From: Azonexus hydrophilus
GTDB lineage: Bacteria > Pseudomonadota > Gammaproteobacteria > Burkholderiales > Rhodocyclaceae
Direction of reading: 5' to 3'
DNA: 64,000 nt
NCBI RefSeq assembly: GCF_001956855.1
Contig: NZ_MTHD01000003.1
Coordinates: forward strand, 310,001 to 374,000
How positions within the stretch are numbered: the first letter of the stretch is position 1; each line of letters opens with the position of its first letter. Shown in pieces: positions 10,261-20,474 of this stretch. Below the pieces are notes generated by a model. The model made no database searches. It had not been told where the DNA came from and saw nothing but the letters and a program-made list of their open reading frames with translations. The translations under genes were made by a program, and so were the position numbers.

Positions 10261-10733
10261 TGTTTTCCGCTGACACCCTAGAGAAATTTGCCCGCGAGGT
10301 CGCCAAGTACCCCGCCGATCAAAAACAGTCTGCTGTCATGGCCTGTCTGGCGCATGCTCAGGAAGCGCTCGGCTGGTTGCCACCCGAGGCGATCGAAGGC
10401 GTTGCCAATTATCTCGGCATGCCACCGATTGCGGCATACGAAGTGGCCTCGTTCTACAACATGTACGATCTGAAACCGGTCGGCAAGTACAAGATCACTG
10501 TCTGCACCAACCTGCCGTGCGCGCTTTCCGGCGGCTATCACGCTGGCGAATACCTGCAGCAGAAGCTCGGTGTCGGTTACGGCGAAACGACTGCTGACGG
10601 CAAATTCACGCTGAAGGAAGGCGAGTGCATGGGCGCTTGCGGCGATGCGCCCGTATTCATCGTCAATAATCGATCGATGTGCAGTCACATGCACCCGGAA
10701 CAGATCGACAAGCTGCTTGAGGAGTGCAAATAA
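10260..10733 (+). CDS. nuoE: NADH-quinone oxidoreductase subunit E
   Basis: The 24-kDa-type subunit, a thioredoxin-like fold carrying the 2Fe-2S cluster N1a. The product has 157 residues. The four ligands are C82 and C87 (VCTNLPC) and C123 and C127 (GECMGAC). Its start overlaps the nuoD stop codon by one base, and its stop overlaps the nuoF start by one base. Confidence 0.97.
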   Translation: MFSADTLEKFAREVAKYPADQKQSAVMACLAHAQEALGWLPPEAIEGVANYLGMPPIAAYEVASFYNMYDLKPVGKYKITVCTNLPCALSGGYHAGEYLQQKLGVGYGETTADGKFTLKEGECMGACGDAPVFIVNNRSMCSHMHPEQIDKLLEECK

Positions 10734-12061
10734 TGGCCATGCTCGGTGCAATCACCCCGGTGCTGATGGCCGGTCTGGATGGTGACAACAGCTGGAGCCT
10801 GAAGGATTACGTGGCCCGTGGCGGTTACGAACAGCTCAAGCGCATCCTGATCAACAAGATGACCCAGGAAGACGTCATTGGCGAGGTCAAGAAATCCGTG
10901 CTGCGCGGTCGTGGTGGCGCCGGTTTTCCGACTGGCCTGAAATGGTCGTTCATGCCGCGTTCGTTCCCGGGCGACAAGTACGTTGTCTGCAATACCGACG
11001 AGGGCGAACCGGGGACCTTCAAGGACCGCGACATCATGCGCTACAACCCGCATGCGGTCATCGAAGGCATGGCCATCGCCGCCTTCGCGATGGGTGCCAA
11101 TCGCGGTTACAACTATGTGCACGGCGAGATCTGGGAACTGTACAAGCGTTTCGAAGCTGCCCTGGATGAAGCGCGTGCGGCAGGTTTCATCGGCCAGAAC
11201 ATCCTCGGCTCGGGTTTCAACTTCGAGTTGTTTGCTCATCATGGCTACGGCGCCTATATTTGCGGTGAGGAAACAGCGCTGCTCGAGTCGATCGAAGGCA
11301 AGAAGGGGCAGCCACGTTTCAAGCCGCCGTTCCCGGCCTCCTTCGGTCTCTACGGCAAGCCGACGACGATCAACAATACCGAGACTTTCGCCTCCATTCC
11401 CTTCATCCTGAAGATGGGTGGCGAGGAATTCCTCAACCTGGGCAAGCCGAACAACGGCGGGACCAAGCTGTTTTCGGTCTCGGGCCATGTCAATCGCCCG
11501 GGCAACTACGAGATTCCGCTCGGCACGCCGTTCGCCACGCTGCTGGAAATGTGTGGCGGCATGCGCGGCGGGCGCAAGCTGAAGGCGGTCATTCCCGGCG
11601 GTTCGTCCGCACCCGTGATGCCGGCCGACGTCATCATGGATTGCACCATGGATTACGACTCGATCAGCAAGGGCGGTTCGATGCTCGGCTCCGGTGCGGT
11701 CATCGTCATGGACGAGACGGTGTGCATGGTCAAGGCGCTGGAGCGCCTGTCCTTCTTCTATCACGAGGAATCCTGCGGTCAATGTACGCCCTGTCGCGAA
11801 GGGACTGCCTGGATGTACAAGGTCGTCCATCGCATCGAAAACGGCCAGGGGCGTCCGGAGGATATCGATCTGCTGAACAGCGTGCTCGGCAATATCGCCG
11901 GTCGCACGATCTGTGCCCTTGGTGATGCTGCAGCCTTCCCGGTGCAGAGTTTCCTCAAGCATTTTGGCAGTGAATTCGAGTATCACATCGAGCACAAGAC
12001 CTGTCTGGTCCCGAAGGATGTTCAGTGGGCCGGCAGCGGCTTTCACAAGATCCCGGCCTGA
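10733..12061 (+). CDS. nuoF: NADH-quinone oxidoreductase subunit F
   Basis: The 51-kDa-type subunit that binds NADH and FMN and carries cluster N3, where electrons enter complex I. The product has 442 residues. The glycine-rich FMN site [15 protein letters not shown] is near residue 60. The N3 ligands lie in [11 protein letters not shown], with a fourth Cys in [15 protein letters not shown] 10733 is chosen because GGAG lies at 10720-10723. A GTG nine bases earlier is in frame but poorly placed. Confidence 0.97.
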   Translation: MAMLGAITPVLMAGLDGDNSWSLKDYVARGGYEQLKRILINKMTQEDVIGEVKKSVLRGRGGAGFPTGLKWSFMPRSFPGDKYVVCNTDEGEPGTFKDRDIMRYNPHAVIEGMAIAAFAMGANRGYNYVHGEIWELYKRFEAALDEARAAGFIGQNILGSGFNFELFAHHGYGAYICGEETALLESIEGKKGQPRFKPPFPASFGLYGKPTTINNTETFASIPFILKMGGEEFLNLGKPNNGGTKLFSVSGHVNRPGNYEIPLGTPFATLLEMCGGMRGGRKLKAVIPGGSSAPVMPADVIMDCTMDYDSISKGGSMLGSGAVIVMDETVCMVKALERLSFFYHEESCGQCTPCREGTAWMYKVVHRIENGQGRPEDIDLLNSVLGNIAGRTICALGDAAAFPVQSFLKHFGSEFEYHIEHKTCLVPKDVQWAGSGFHKIPA

Positions 12062-12106
12062 CGGCTTACGCGTTAGTTACGAAAGAACTGGCTACAAGGT
12101 AGCGAC

Positions 12107-14440
12107 ATGCTAGAAATCGAAATCGACGGCAAGAAGGCGCAAGTGCCCGATGGCAGCACGGTGATGGACGCCGCGCAGCAGTTGGGTGTCTATATTCCGC
12201 ACTTCTGCTACCACAAGAAACTTTCCATTGCCGCCAACTGCCGGATGTGTCTCGTCCAGGTGGAAAAGGCGCCGAAGCCACTGCCCGCGTGCGCGACTCC
12301 GGTGACCAACGGCATGAAGGTATTCACGCACTCCGATCTGGCCGTCAAGGCGCAGAAGGGCGTGATGGAATTCCTGCTGATCAATCACCCGCTTGATTGT
12401 CCGATCTGTGATCAGGGCGGCGAATGCCAGCTGCAGGACATGTCGGTCGGTTACGGTCCGATGAAGAGCCGCTACACCGAAGAAAAGCATGTCGTCTTCC
12501 ACAAGGATGTCGGCCCGCTGATTTCGATGCAGGAAATGAGCCGCTGCATTCACTGCACGCGTTGCGTCCGTTTCGGTCAGGAAGTCGCTGGCGTCATGGA
12601 ATTGGGGATGGCCAACCGGAACATGCATTCGGAGATCATGACCTTCGTCGGTCGTACGGTCGACTCCGAATTGTCGGGCAATATGATCGATCTGTGCCCG
12701 GTCGGCGCGCTGACGTCCAAGCCCTTCCGCTACACCGCCCGCTCGTGGGAACTGCAACGGCGCAAGTCGATCAGCCCGCACGATTCGGTCGGTGCCAATC
12801 TGGTCGTCCAGGTCAAGCACGACAACGTGATGCGCGTGTTGCCGCGTGAAAACGACGCAGTCAATGAGTGCTGGATTTCCGACAAGGAACGTTTTGCCTA
12901 CCAGGCCCTGAGCTCCGATGCCCGCCTGACGCGGCCGATGGTCAAACAGGGGGGGGGGTGGCGCGAGGTCGAGTGGAACGTTGCGCTCGATTATGTCGCC
13001 CACGGCCTCAAGGATGTCGCCCGTGAGCATGGCGGTGACGCTGTTGCCGCGCTGGCAGCCCAATCTTCCACCGTCGAGGAGCTTTACCTGCTCGGCAAGC
13101 TGATGAAGGGGCTCGGTAGCGGCAATATCGATTTCCGTCCGCGCCAGTCCGACTTCGGTTCCGATTTCAAGCGTGCCGGCGCACCGTGGCTGGGCATGCG
13201 CCTGGCCGACATCAAGGATCTCGATGCAGCGCTGGTGGTCGGTTCATTCCTGCGCAAGGATCACCCGCTGATCGCCCAGCGCCTGCGCCAGGCAGCAAAA
13301 AAATATACCAAGGTCAGCATGCTGTCGGTGACTGCCGACGATCAACTGATCAACCTGCACGCCAACCTGAGCGTCGCGCCGTCGCAATTGGTCTTTGCGC
13401 TGGCGGCCGTGGTCAGGGCTGCGGCCGAAGCCAAGGGCCAGGCCGTCCCGGCAGGTCTGGAAAATGTGCAGACGTGCGACACGTCCTGCCGGATTGCCGC
13501 CAGCCTGCTCGATGGGGAAAAACGTGCCGTCTTCCTTGGCAATGTCGCCACCCAGTCGGCTGACGCCACCCGGATTCACCTGCTGGCGCTCGAGCTCGGT
13601 CGTCTGACCGGTGCCAGCGTCGGTTTCCTTGGCGAAGGCGCGAACACGGTCGGTGCACACGTCGCCTGGGCCCTGCCGTCCGGCGCAAATGCGCGCACGA
13701 TGTTCGAGCAGCCGCGCAAGGCCTACGTGCTGATGGGTATCGAGCCGGAATTCGACTGCGCCAATCCGCAGCTGGCGATCGCCGCACTCAGACAGGCATC
13801 GCTGGTGGTCTGCATGTCTGCCTTCAAGAACGATCCGGCACTTGAATACGCCGACGTGATGTTGCCGATTGCGCCCTACACGGAAACCTCCGGTACCTTC
13901 GTCAATATCGAAGGTCGCGTCCAGTCCTTCAACGGGGTGGTCAAGGCCCGCGGCGATGCACGCCCGGCCTGGAAAATCCTGCGCGTTCTTGGCAATGTGC
14001 TGAATTTCGAAGGTTTCGACTACCAGTCGAGCGAAGAGGTCCGCGATGCGGTGATCGGCCAGGGCGTTGAGTTCGTGCCCGGTCTGAGCAATGACGTCAA
14101 TGATCTGCTGCTGTCCTTGCCGGCTGCGCCGGTGGCTGCACTGGAGCGGATTGCCGACGTGCCCATCCACTTTGCCGATCCCATGGCCCGGCGCGCGCCA
14201 GCGCTGTTGCAGACTGCTGATGCGCGGGCGCCCATGCTGCGTGCCAGTGCCGGGACCCTGGCCGCTCTCGGTCTGGTTGCCGGCGAACAGGCAAAGGTCC
14301 GTCAGGGAGAGGGCGTTGCCCAACTGATGGTGCAGCTTGACGACAAGGTGCCGGCGAACTGCGTTCGCGTGGCTGCCGCCCATCCGACAACCGCCATGCT
14401 GGGCGCGATGTTCGGCGAAATTACCGTGGAGCGTGCATAA
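12107..14440 (+). CDS. nuoG: NADH-quinone oxidoreductase subunit G
   Basis: The largest peripheral subunit, carrying several iron-sulfur clusters in its N-terminal 230 residues and a molybdopterin-oxidoreductase-like domain without active cofactor. The product has 777 residues. Cluster ligands are visible in CYHKKLSIAANCRMC (2Fe-2S), in LDCPICDQGGECQLQD, in CIHCTRCVRFGQEV and in a later Cys near MIDLCPVGALTSKPF. A run of ten G (12949-12958) codes for three Gly in VKQGGGW. The frame is intact through it. The stop codon is immediately followed by the nuoH ATG. Confidence 0.96.
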   Translation: MLEIEIDGKKAQVPDGSTVMDAAQQLGVYIPHFCYHKKLSIAANCRMCLVQVEKAPKPLPACATPVTNGMKVFTHSDLAVKAQKGVMEFLLINHPLDCPICDQGGECQLQDMSVGYGPMKSRYTEEKHVVFHKDVGPLISMQEMSRCIHCTRCVRFGQEVAGVMELGMANRNMHSEIMTFVGRTVDSELSGNMIDLCPVGALTSKPFRYTARSWELQRRKSISPHDSVGANLVVQVKHDNVMRVLPRENDAVNECWISDKERFAYQALSSDARLTRPMVKQGGGWREVEWNVALDYVAHGLKDVAREHGGDAVAALAAQSSTVEELYLLGKLMKGLGSGNIDFRPRQSDFGSDFKRAGAPWLGMRLADIKDLDAALVVGSFLRKDHPLIAQRLRQAAKKYTKVSMLSVTADDQLINLHANLSVAPSQLVFALAAVVRAAAEAKGQAVPAGLENVQTCDTSCRIAASLLDGEKRAVFLGNVATQSADATRIHLLALELGRLTGASVGFLGEGANTVGAHVAWALPSGANARTMFEQPRKAYVLMGIEPEFDCANPQLAIAALRQASLVVCMSAFKNDPALEYADVMLPIAPYTETSGTFVNIEGRVQSFNGVVKARGDARPAWKILRVLGNVLNFEGFDYQSSEEVRDAVIGQGVEFVPGLSNDVNDLLLSLPAAPVAALERIADVPIHFADPMARRAPALLQTADARAPMLRASAGTLAALGLVAGEQAKVRQGEGVAQLMVQLDDKVPANCVRVAAAHPTTAMLGAMFGEITVERA
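12949..12958. repeat. Homopolymer tract G10 inside nuoG
   Basis: Ten consecutive G residues at about codon 282 of nuoG. The reading frame continues correctly on both sides, so the length given is the in-frame one. Tracts of this length are prone to slippage in replication and in sequencing. Confidence 0.9.
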
Positions 14441-15490
14441 ATGGACGCACTGATGAATTTCGGACAGGGAATATTCGGTGGCGTCTGGCCGGCCGTCTGG
14501 ACCCTGATCAAGATCGTTCTGATCGTGGCACCGCTGATGCTGGGCGTTGCCTACCTGACCTACTTCGAACGCAAGGTCATCGGTTACATGCAGCAGCGTA
14601 TCGGCCCGAACCGGGTCGGACCCTGGGGCCTGATCCAGCCGATCGCTGACGGTTTGAAGCTGCTGCTCAAGGAAATCATTGTTCCCAGCGGTTCCAGCAA
14701 GGCGGTCTTCATCATCGCCCCGATGCTGGCCATCGCTCCGGCGCTGGCCGCGTGGGCGGTGATTCCCTTCACCGACAGCCTGGTGCTGGCGAACATTGAT
14801 GCCAGTCTGCTTTACATCCTGGCCATCACGTCGATGGGCGTATACGGCATCATCCTGTCCGGCTGGGCGTCGAATTCCAAGTACGCCTTCCTTGGCGCGA
14901 TGCGTTCAGCGGCGCAGATGGTGTCCTACGAAATTGCCATGGGTTTTGCCCTGATCACCGTCCTGATGGTGGCCGGCAGCCTGAATCTGGTCGAGATCGT
15001 CAACGGCCAGTCGCGCGGACAGTTCGCTGACATGGGGCTGGGCTTCCTGTCCTGGAACTGGCTGCCGCTGCTGCCGATGTTCCTGGTTTACCTGATTTCG
15101 GGGACGGCCGAACTGAACCGGGCACCGTTCGACATCGCCGAAGGCGAATCGGAAATCGTTGCCGGCTTCCACGTTGAATACTCCGGCATGGCCTTCGCGC
15201 TGTTCTTCCTGGCCGAATACGCCAACATGATCCTGATTGCGGCGCTGACGTCCATCCTCTTTCTCGGAGGCTGGCTGTCGCCGGTGGGTTTCCTGCCGGA
15301 CGGCATCCTCTGGATGTTCGCGAAGATGTCCTTCGTGCTGCTGCTGTTCCTCTGGTTCCGTGCCACGTTCCCGCGCTATCGCTACGATCTGCTGATGCGT
15401 CTTGGCTGGAAGGTCTTCCTGCCCCTGTGCTTCTTCTGGGTCATCATCGTCGGCGTGTGGATGATCACACCGCTGAACATCTGGAATTGA
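14441..15490 (+). CDS. nuoH: NADH-quinone oxidoreductase subunit H
   Basis: Membrane subunit that links the peripheral arm to the proton-pumping arm and lines the quinone tunnel. The product has 349 residues with about eight hydrophobic helices. The conserved loops [21 protein letters not shown] and [19 protein letters not shown] carry the charged residues typical of NuoH. It begins at the base after the nuoG stop codon. Confidence 0.97.
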   Translation: MDALMNFGQGIFGGVWPAVWTLIKIVLIVAPLMLGVAYLTYFERKVIGYMQQRIGPNRVGPWGLIQPIADGLKLLLKEIIVPSGSSKAVFIIAPMLAIAPALAAWAVIPFTDSLVLANIDASLLYILAITSMGVYGIILSGWASNSKYAFLGAMRSAAQMVSYEIAMGFALITVLMVAGSLNLVEIVNGQSRGQFADMGLGFLSWNWLPLLPMFLVYLISGTAELNRAPFDIAEGESEIVAGFHVEYSGMAFALFFLAEYANMILIAALTSILFLGGWLSPVGFLPDGILWMFAKMSFVLLLFLWFRATFPRYRYDLLMRLGWKVFLPLCFFWVIIVGVWMITPLNIWN

Positions 15491-15500
15491 GGAGAGAACA

Positions 15501-15989
15501 ATGGGTTCGATGAAGGAAGTCTTCAACAGCCTCTTCCTCAAGGAGTTGCTGAAGGGCATGTCGGTCACGGGCAAGTATTTCTTTGCCCGCAAGATCACCG
15601 TCCAGTATCCGGAAGAGAAGACGCCGCAGAGTTTCCGTTTCCGCGGCCTGCATGCCTTGCGCCGTTATCCGAACGGGGAGGAGCGCTGCATTGCCTGCAA
15701 GTTGTGTGAGGCGATCTGTCCGGCCATGGCCATTACCATCGAGGCCGAGCCACGCGACGACGGTTCGCGGCGCACGACGCGTTACGACATCGATCTGACC
15801 AAGTGCATCTTCTGCGGGTTCTGCGAAGAAGCCTGTCCGGTCGATGCCGTTGTCGAAACGCGGGTGTTCGAATATCACGGCGAGAAGCGCGGTGATCTTT
15901 ACTACACCAAGCAGATGCTGCTGGCCAACGGCGACCGCTACGAGGCGGAAATCGCCGAAGATCGCGCGCTCGACGCGCCTTACCGCTAA
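15501..15989 (+). CDS. nuoI: NADH-quinone oxidoreductase subunit I
   Basis: Ferredoxin-like subunit with two 4Fe-4S clusters (N6a and N6b) that relay electrons to cluster N2. The product has 162 residues. Both motifs are complete: [12 protein letters not shown] near residue 61 and [12 protein letters not shown] near residue 100. A GGAGAG ribosome binding site precedes the ATG. Confidence 0.98.
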   Translation: MGSMKEVFNSLFLKELLKGMSVTGKYFFARKITVQYPEEKTPQSFRFRGLHALRRYPNGEERCIACKLCEAICPAMAITIEAEPRDDGSRRTTRYDIDLTKCIFCGFCEEACPVDAVVETRVFEYHGEKRGDLYYTKQMLLANGDRYEAEIAEDRALDAPYR

Positions 15990-16001
15990 CAGGTGCCTGT
16001 A

Positions 16002-16598
16002 ATGGATTTTCAAACCGCAGTTTTCTTCTTCCTCTCGGCGATCCTGATTTTCGCCGCCTTGCGCGTGATCACTGCCCGCAACCCGGTCTATGCGGCACTG
16101 CACCTGATGCTGGCCTTCTTCACCACCGGTGGTCTCTGGCTGATGTTGCAGGCGGAGTTTCTGGCCATCGCGCTGATCGTTGTCTACGTCGGCGCGGTTA
16201 TGGTGCTCTTCCTCTTCGTCGTGATGATGCTGGACATCAACATGGACCGGATCCGCGAGGGCTTCTGGAACTATCTGCCGCTGGGCGCCGTTCTCGGCCT
16301 GCTGATGGTCCTGGAAATGGGCCTGGTGCTGGGCAGCAAGTACTTCCAGGTGCCGATCAGTGAAGCCGTCGTGCCGAGCGGTGTTTCGAACACCAAGGAA
16401 ATCGGCGCACTGTTGGTGACCGACTACGTATTCCCCTTCGAGCTGGCGGCGGTGATCCTTCTGGTCGGCATGATCGCTGCGGTGGTCCTGACTTTCCGCG
16501 GGGTCAAGAAGTCGAAGATCTCGAATCCCAACCAGCAGGTTTTCGTCAAGGCCAAGGATCGCATGCGCGTCCTGCAGATGCCTGTTGAAAAAGATTGA
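16002..16598 (+). CDS. nuoJ: NADH-quinone oxidoreductase subunit J
   Basis: Small membrane subunit with five hydrophobic helices, placed between NuoH and the antiporter-like subunits. The product has 198 residues and starts [18 protein letters not shown] 16002 is preferred over the GTG at 15993 because AGGTG (15991-15995) is a well-spaced ribosome binding site for it. The conserved helix 3 glycines and the [19 protein letters not shown] segment are visible. Confidence 0.95.
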   Translation: MDFQTAVFFFLSAILIFAALRVITARNPVYAALHLMLAFFTTGGLWLMLQAEFLAIALIVVYVGAVMVLFLFVVMMLDINMDRIREGFWNYLPLGAVLGLLMVLEMGLVLGSKYFQVPISEAVVPSGVSNTKEIGALLVTDYVFPFELAAVILLVGMIAAVVLTFRGVKKSKISNPNQQVFVKAKDRMRVLQMPVEKD

Positions 16599-16612
16599 TC
16601 CCGGGGCGGCCA

Positions 16613-16924
16613 ATGCTAACTCTTTCCCTCTCGCATTTCCTGATCCTCGGCGCAATCCTGTTTGCGATTGCCGTCGTCGGCATCTTCCTCAACCGCAAGA
16701 ACCTGATCGTGCTGCTGATGGCTATCGAGTTGATGCTTCTTGCGGTCAACATGAATTTCGTGGCCTTTTCGCACTTCCTCGGCGATCTCTCCGGGCAGGT
16801 CTTCGTTTTCTTCATTCTTGCAGTGGCCGCAGCCGAAGCAGCCATCGGTCTGGCCATCCTGATCGTGTTGTTCCGCAACCTCAAGAGCATCCATGTGGAT
16901 GACCTGGGCAGCCTGAAGGGTTAA
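16613..16924 (+). CDS. nuoK: NADH-quinone oxidoreductase subunit K
   Basis: MrpC-like three-helix membrane subunit. The product has 103 residues, close to the usual 100-102. Two membrane glutamates important for proton transfer are visible, in [13 protein letters not shown] and in [16 protein letters not shown] 16613 is chosen because the family begins at [17 protein letters not shown]. It ends two bases before nuoL. Confidence 0.96.
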   Translation: MLTLSLSHFLILGAILFAIAVVGIFLNRKNLIVLLMAIELMLLAVNMNFVAFSHFLGDLSGQVFVFFILAVAAAEAAIGLAILIVLFRNLKSIHVDDLGSLKG

Positions 16925-16926
16925 TC

Positions 16927-18945
16927 ATGGAAATGCAAAAGCTCTATCTGCTCATCCCGCTGGCGCCGCTGATCGGCGCCATGATCGCCGGCCTGTTCTG
17001 CCGCATCATCCCCCGCTGGGTTGCTCATACGGCCACCATCGCCGGTGTCGCCATTTCGTTCATCGCCTCGGTCCTGGTTTTCCAGGACGTCATGGCCGGC
17101 AATACCTTCAACGGTACGGTTTACACCTGGATGACCAGCGGCGAATACACCTTCGAGGTCGGTTTCCTGATCGATACGCTGACTGCGACGATGATGCTGG
17201 TCGTCACCTTCGTCTCGCTGATGGTGCATATCTACACCATCGGTTACATGCAGGAAGACCCGGGTTACAACCGCTTCTTCAGCTACATTTCGTTGTTCAC
17301 CTTCTCGATGCTGATGCTGGTGATGGCCAACAACTTCATGCAGCTGTTCTTCGGCTGGGAAGCAGTCGGCCTGGTTTCCTACCTGCTGATCGGCTTCTGG
17401 TACACCCGGCCGACGGCGATCTTCGCCAACATGAAGGCCTTCCTGGTCAACCGCGTCGGCGACTTTGGCTTCATCCTCGGCATCGGCCTGGTGCTGGCCC
17501 ACTTCGGTTCGCTCGACTACGCCACCGTGTTCGCCAAAGCGCCGGAGTTCGCCAGCGCCACGATCAACATCTGGGGTGATCAGCAGTGGTCGCTGATGAC
17601 GGTCACCTGCATCTGCCTGTTCATCGGTGCCATGGGCAAGTCGGCGCAAGTGCCGCTGCACGTCTGGCTGCCGGACTCGATGGAAGGCCCGACGCCGATC
17701 TCGGCACTGATCCACGCGGCAACCATGGTTACCGCCGGCATCTTCATGGTCGCCCGTACTTCGCCGCTGTTCGAACTGTCGACGACGGCCCTGTCCTTCG
17801 TCATCATCATCGGGGCGATCACCGCGCTGTTCATGGGTTTCCTCGGCATCATCCAGAACGACATCAAGCGCGTCGTTGCCTACTCGACGCTGTCGCAGCT
17901 CGGCTACATGACCGTCGCCCTCGGTGCTTCGGCCTACTCGGTGGCGATCTTCCACCTGATGACGCACGCCTTCTTCAAGGCACTGCTGTTCCTTGCCGCC
18001 GGCTCGGTGATCATCGGCATGCACCACGACCAGGACATCCGCAACATGGGCGGCCTGCGCAAGTACATGCCGATCACCTGGATCACCTCGCTGATCGGTT
18101 CGCTGGCCCTGATCGGCACGCCTTTCCTGGCTGGGTTTTATTCCAAGGATTCGATCATCGAGGCGGTGAAGTTCTCGAACATCCCGGGTTCCGGTTTCGC
18201 CTATTTTGCTGTGCTGGCTGGTGTTTTCGTCACCGCGTTCTATTCCTTCCGGATGTACTTCCTCGTGTTCCACGGCGAAGAGCGTTTCGGCAAGGCAGCC
18301 CACGGCCACGATGCGCACCATGACGACGATCATGGCGATCATCACCATGGTCTGGCGCCGGGTCAGAAGCCGCACGAAACCCCCTGGGTGGTGACGCTGC
18401 CGCTGGTGCTGCTGGCGATACCGTCGGTGATCATCGGTTATATCGGTATTGGCCCGATGGTGGCTGGCGACTATTTCAAGGGTGTCATCCACGTCGATAG
18501 CGTGGCCCACCCGGCGCTGTCGCAATTCCTCGAACATTTCCATGGTGCCGCCGCGATGGGCCTGCACGCCTTCTCGACGCCGCCGTTCTATCTGGCGCTG
18601 GCCGGCGTGGTGCTGTCGTGGTTCTTCTACATGAAGCGTCCGGACATCCCGGCAGCCATCCAGCGTCGTTTTTCTGCGGTCAACACGCTGCTGGAGAACA
18701 AATACTATTTCGACAAGATCAACGAGTTCGTCTTTGCCGGTGGCGCACGCGTACTGGGCAAGGCCCTGTGGCGCGGTGGCGACGTCGGGATCATCGATGG
18801 CCTGATCGTCAATGGGTCGGCCAGGCTGGTTGGCTGGGTGGCTACGATCAGCCGCCTGTTCCAGACCGGTTTTGTTTATCACTACGCATTCGCGATGATC
18901 ATCGGCCTGCTCGGGCTGATGACCTTGTGGATCAACCGCGCATAG
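16927..18945 (+). CDS. nuoL: NADH-quinone oxidoreductase subunit L
   Basis: The distal antiporter-like proton-pumping subunit, with the long lateral helix at its C-terminus. The product has 672 residues. The core antiporter pattern is visible, including the Glu in FFGWEAVGLVSYLLIGFW and the Lys in MGKSAQVPLHVWLPDSMEGPT. A His/Asp-rich cytoplasmic or periplasmic loop (HGHDAHHDDDHGDHHHG) lies at about residues 459-475. The C-terminal lateral helix region (VNTLLENKYYFDKINEFVF) is complete. Confidence 0.97.
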   Translation: MEMQKLYLLIPLAPLIGAMIAGLFCRIIPRWVAHTATIAGVAISFIASVLVFQDVMAGNTFNGTVYTWMTSGEYTFEVGFLIDTLTATMMLVVTFVSLMVHIYTIGYMQEDPGYNRFFSYISLFTFSMLMLVMANNFMQLFFGWEAVGLVSYLLIGFWYTRPTAIFANMKAFLVNRVGDFGFILGIGLVLAHFGSLDYATVFAKAPEFASATINIWGDQQWSLMTVTCICLFIGAMGKSAQVPLHVWLPDSMEGPTPISALIHAATMVTAGIFMVARTSPLFELSTTALSFVIIIGAITALFMGFLGIIQNDIKRVVAYSTLSQLGYMTVALGASAYSVAIFHLMTHAFFKALLFLAAGSVIIGMHHDQDIRNMGGLRKYMPITWITSLIGSLALIGTPFLAGFYSKDSIIEAVKFSNIPGSGFAYFAVLAGVFVTAFYSFRMYFLVFHGEERFGKAAHGHDAHHDDDHGDHHHGLAPGQKPHETPWVVTLPLVLLAIPSVIIGYIGIGPMVAGDYFKGVIHVDSVAHPALSQFLEHFHGAAAMGLHAFSTPPFYLALAGVVLSWFFYMKRPDIPAAIQRRFSAVNTLLENKYYFDKINEFVFAGGARVLGKALWRGGDVGIIDGLIVNGSARLVGWVATISRLFQTGFVYHYAFAMIIGLLGLMTLWINRA

Positions 18946-18977
18946 CCTGAATAGCTCGTAGAACAGCAAGGAATAAC

Positions 18978-20462
18978 ATGTCGAATTACCCGCTGCTATC
19001 TCTCGCCATCTGGATTCCCATCGTCGCAGGCTTCATTGTCCTGCTGACCGGTGGTGACCGGAATGCGCCGTTGGCCCGAATGCTCGCGCTGTTTGGCGCA
19101 GTCGCCGGCTTTCTTGTCACCATTCCGCTCTGGGCCGGTTTCGATGTCGCCCAGGGGGGCATGCAGTTCGTCGAATTGCATGGCTGGATTCCCCGCTTCA
19201 ACATCAACTACCACCTCGGCGTCGATGGTATCTCGATGCTGTTCGTGATCCTGAATGCCTTCATCACGATCATCGTCGTTGTCGCCGGCTGGGAAGTGAT
19301 CCAGAACAAGGTTGCCCAGTATATGGCCGCTTTCCTGATCATGTCCGGTCTGATGAACGGCATCTTCAGCTCGCTCGACGGCATCCTGTTCTACGTCTTC
19401 TTCGAGGCCTCGCTGATCCCGCTTTACCTGATCATCGGTGTGTGGGGCGGTGCCAACCGCGTCTATGCCGCGTTCAAGTTCTTCCTCTACACGCTGTTCG
19501 GTTCGCTACTCTTCCTGGTCGCCCAGATGTACCTGTTCTTCCAGTCCGGCGGCAGCTTCTCGATCCTCGACTGGCACAAGCTGCCGATCGATCTGGTGCC
19601 GCAGATCTGGATCTTCCTGGCCTTCCTGATCGCTTTCGCCGTGAAGGTGCCGATGTGGCCGGTGCATACCTGGTTGCCGGACGCCCACGTCGAAGCGCCG
19701 ACCGGCGGTTCCATCGTGCTCGCGGCGATCGGTCTGAAGCTTGGTGCCTACGGTTTCCTGCGCTTCTCGCTGCCGATCGCACCGGATGCCTCGCATGAAC
19801 TGTCCGGTCTGGTCATCGCGCTGTCGCTGATCGCTGTCGTCTACATCGGCTTCGTTGCCCTAGTCCAGGCCGACATGAAGAAGCTGGTCGCTTATTCCTC
19901 GATCGCCCACATGGGTTTCGTGACGCTGGGCTTCTTCATGTTCAGCGCGCTGGCCATCGAAGGTGCGCTGGTCCAGATGATCTCCCACGGCTTCGTTTCC
20001 GGTGCCATGTTCTTCTGTATCGGTGTCATGTATGACCGCATGCACAGTCGCCAGATCGCCGATTACGGCGGTGTGGTCAACACCATGCCGAAGTTCGCCG
20101 CGCTGTTCATGCTGTTCTCGATGGCCAACGCCGGTCTGCCGGCGACTTCAGGCTTTGTCGGTGAATTCATGGTCATCCTGGCCGCGGTCAAGTTCAACTT
20201 CTGGGTTGCCGTCCTGGCAGCAACCTCGCTGATCCTCGGTGCCGCCTATTCGCTGTGGATGTACAAGCGCGTGATTTTCGGCGACGTGGCCAACAAGCAC
20301 GTTGCCGACCTGACGGATATCAATGGACGCGAGTTCGCCATACTTGGCGTGCTGGCGCTGTGTACGCTGTGGATGGGCCTGTATCCGCAACCTTTCACCG
20401 AAGTCATGCACGCCTCGGTCAACGACCTGCTGCGTCACGTGGCCGTCAGCAAGATTCAATAA
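18978..20462 (+). CDS. nuoM: NADH-quinone oxidoreductase subunit M
   Basis: Antiporter-like proton-pumping subunit of the membrane arm. The product has 494 residues with about 14 hydrophobic helices. The conserved Glu lies in YVFFEASLIPLYLIIG and the Lys in FAVKVPMWPVHTWLPDAHVEAPT. AAGGAAT before the ATG acts as ribosome binding site. The gap to nuoL is 32 bases. Confidence 0.97.
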   Translation: MSNYPLLSLAIWIPIVAGFIVLLTGGDRNAPLARMLALFGAVAGFLVTIPLWAGFDVAQGGMQFVELHGWIPRFNINYHLGVDGISMLFVILNAFITIIVVVAGWEVIQNKVAQYMAAFLIMSGLMNGIFSSLDGILFYVFFEASLIPLYLIIGVWGGANRVYAAFKFFLYTLFGSLLFLVAQMYLFFQSGGSFSILDWHKLPIDLVPQIWIFLAFLIAFAVKVPMWPVHTWLPDAHVEAPTGGSIVLAAIGLKLGAYGFLRFSLPIAPDASHELSGLVIALSLIAVVYIGFVALVQADMKKLVAYSSIAHMGFVTLGFFMFSALAIEGALVQMISHGFVSGAMFFCIGVMYDRMHSRQIADYGGVVNTMPKFAALFMLFSMANAGLPATSGFVGEFMVILAAVKFNFWVAVLAATSLILGAAYSLWMYKRVIFGDVANKHVADLTDINGREFAILGVLALCTLWMGLYPQPFTEVMHASVNDLLRHVAVSKIQ

Positions 20463-20474
20463 ACGGTAGCCGAC

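Noticed and set aside
12940..12970. Frameshift in nuoG at the G tract
   Set aside because: The frame reads correctly on both sides (VKQGGGWREVEW), so no shift is present in this sequence.
18300..18350. His-rich stretch in NuoL as a metal-binding domain
   Set aside because: It is a short loop insertion between helices; such loops vary freely in this subunit and no further evidence points to metal binding.
16921..18969. Open frame of 682 codons opposite nuoL
   Set aside because: Shadow of nuoL by the same effect; no domain and no ribosome binding site.
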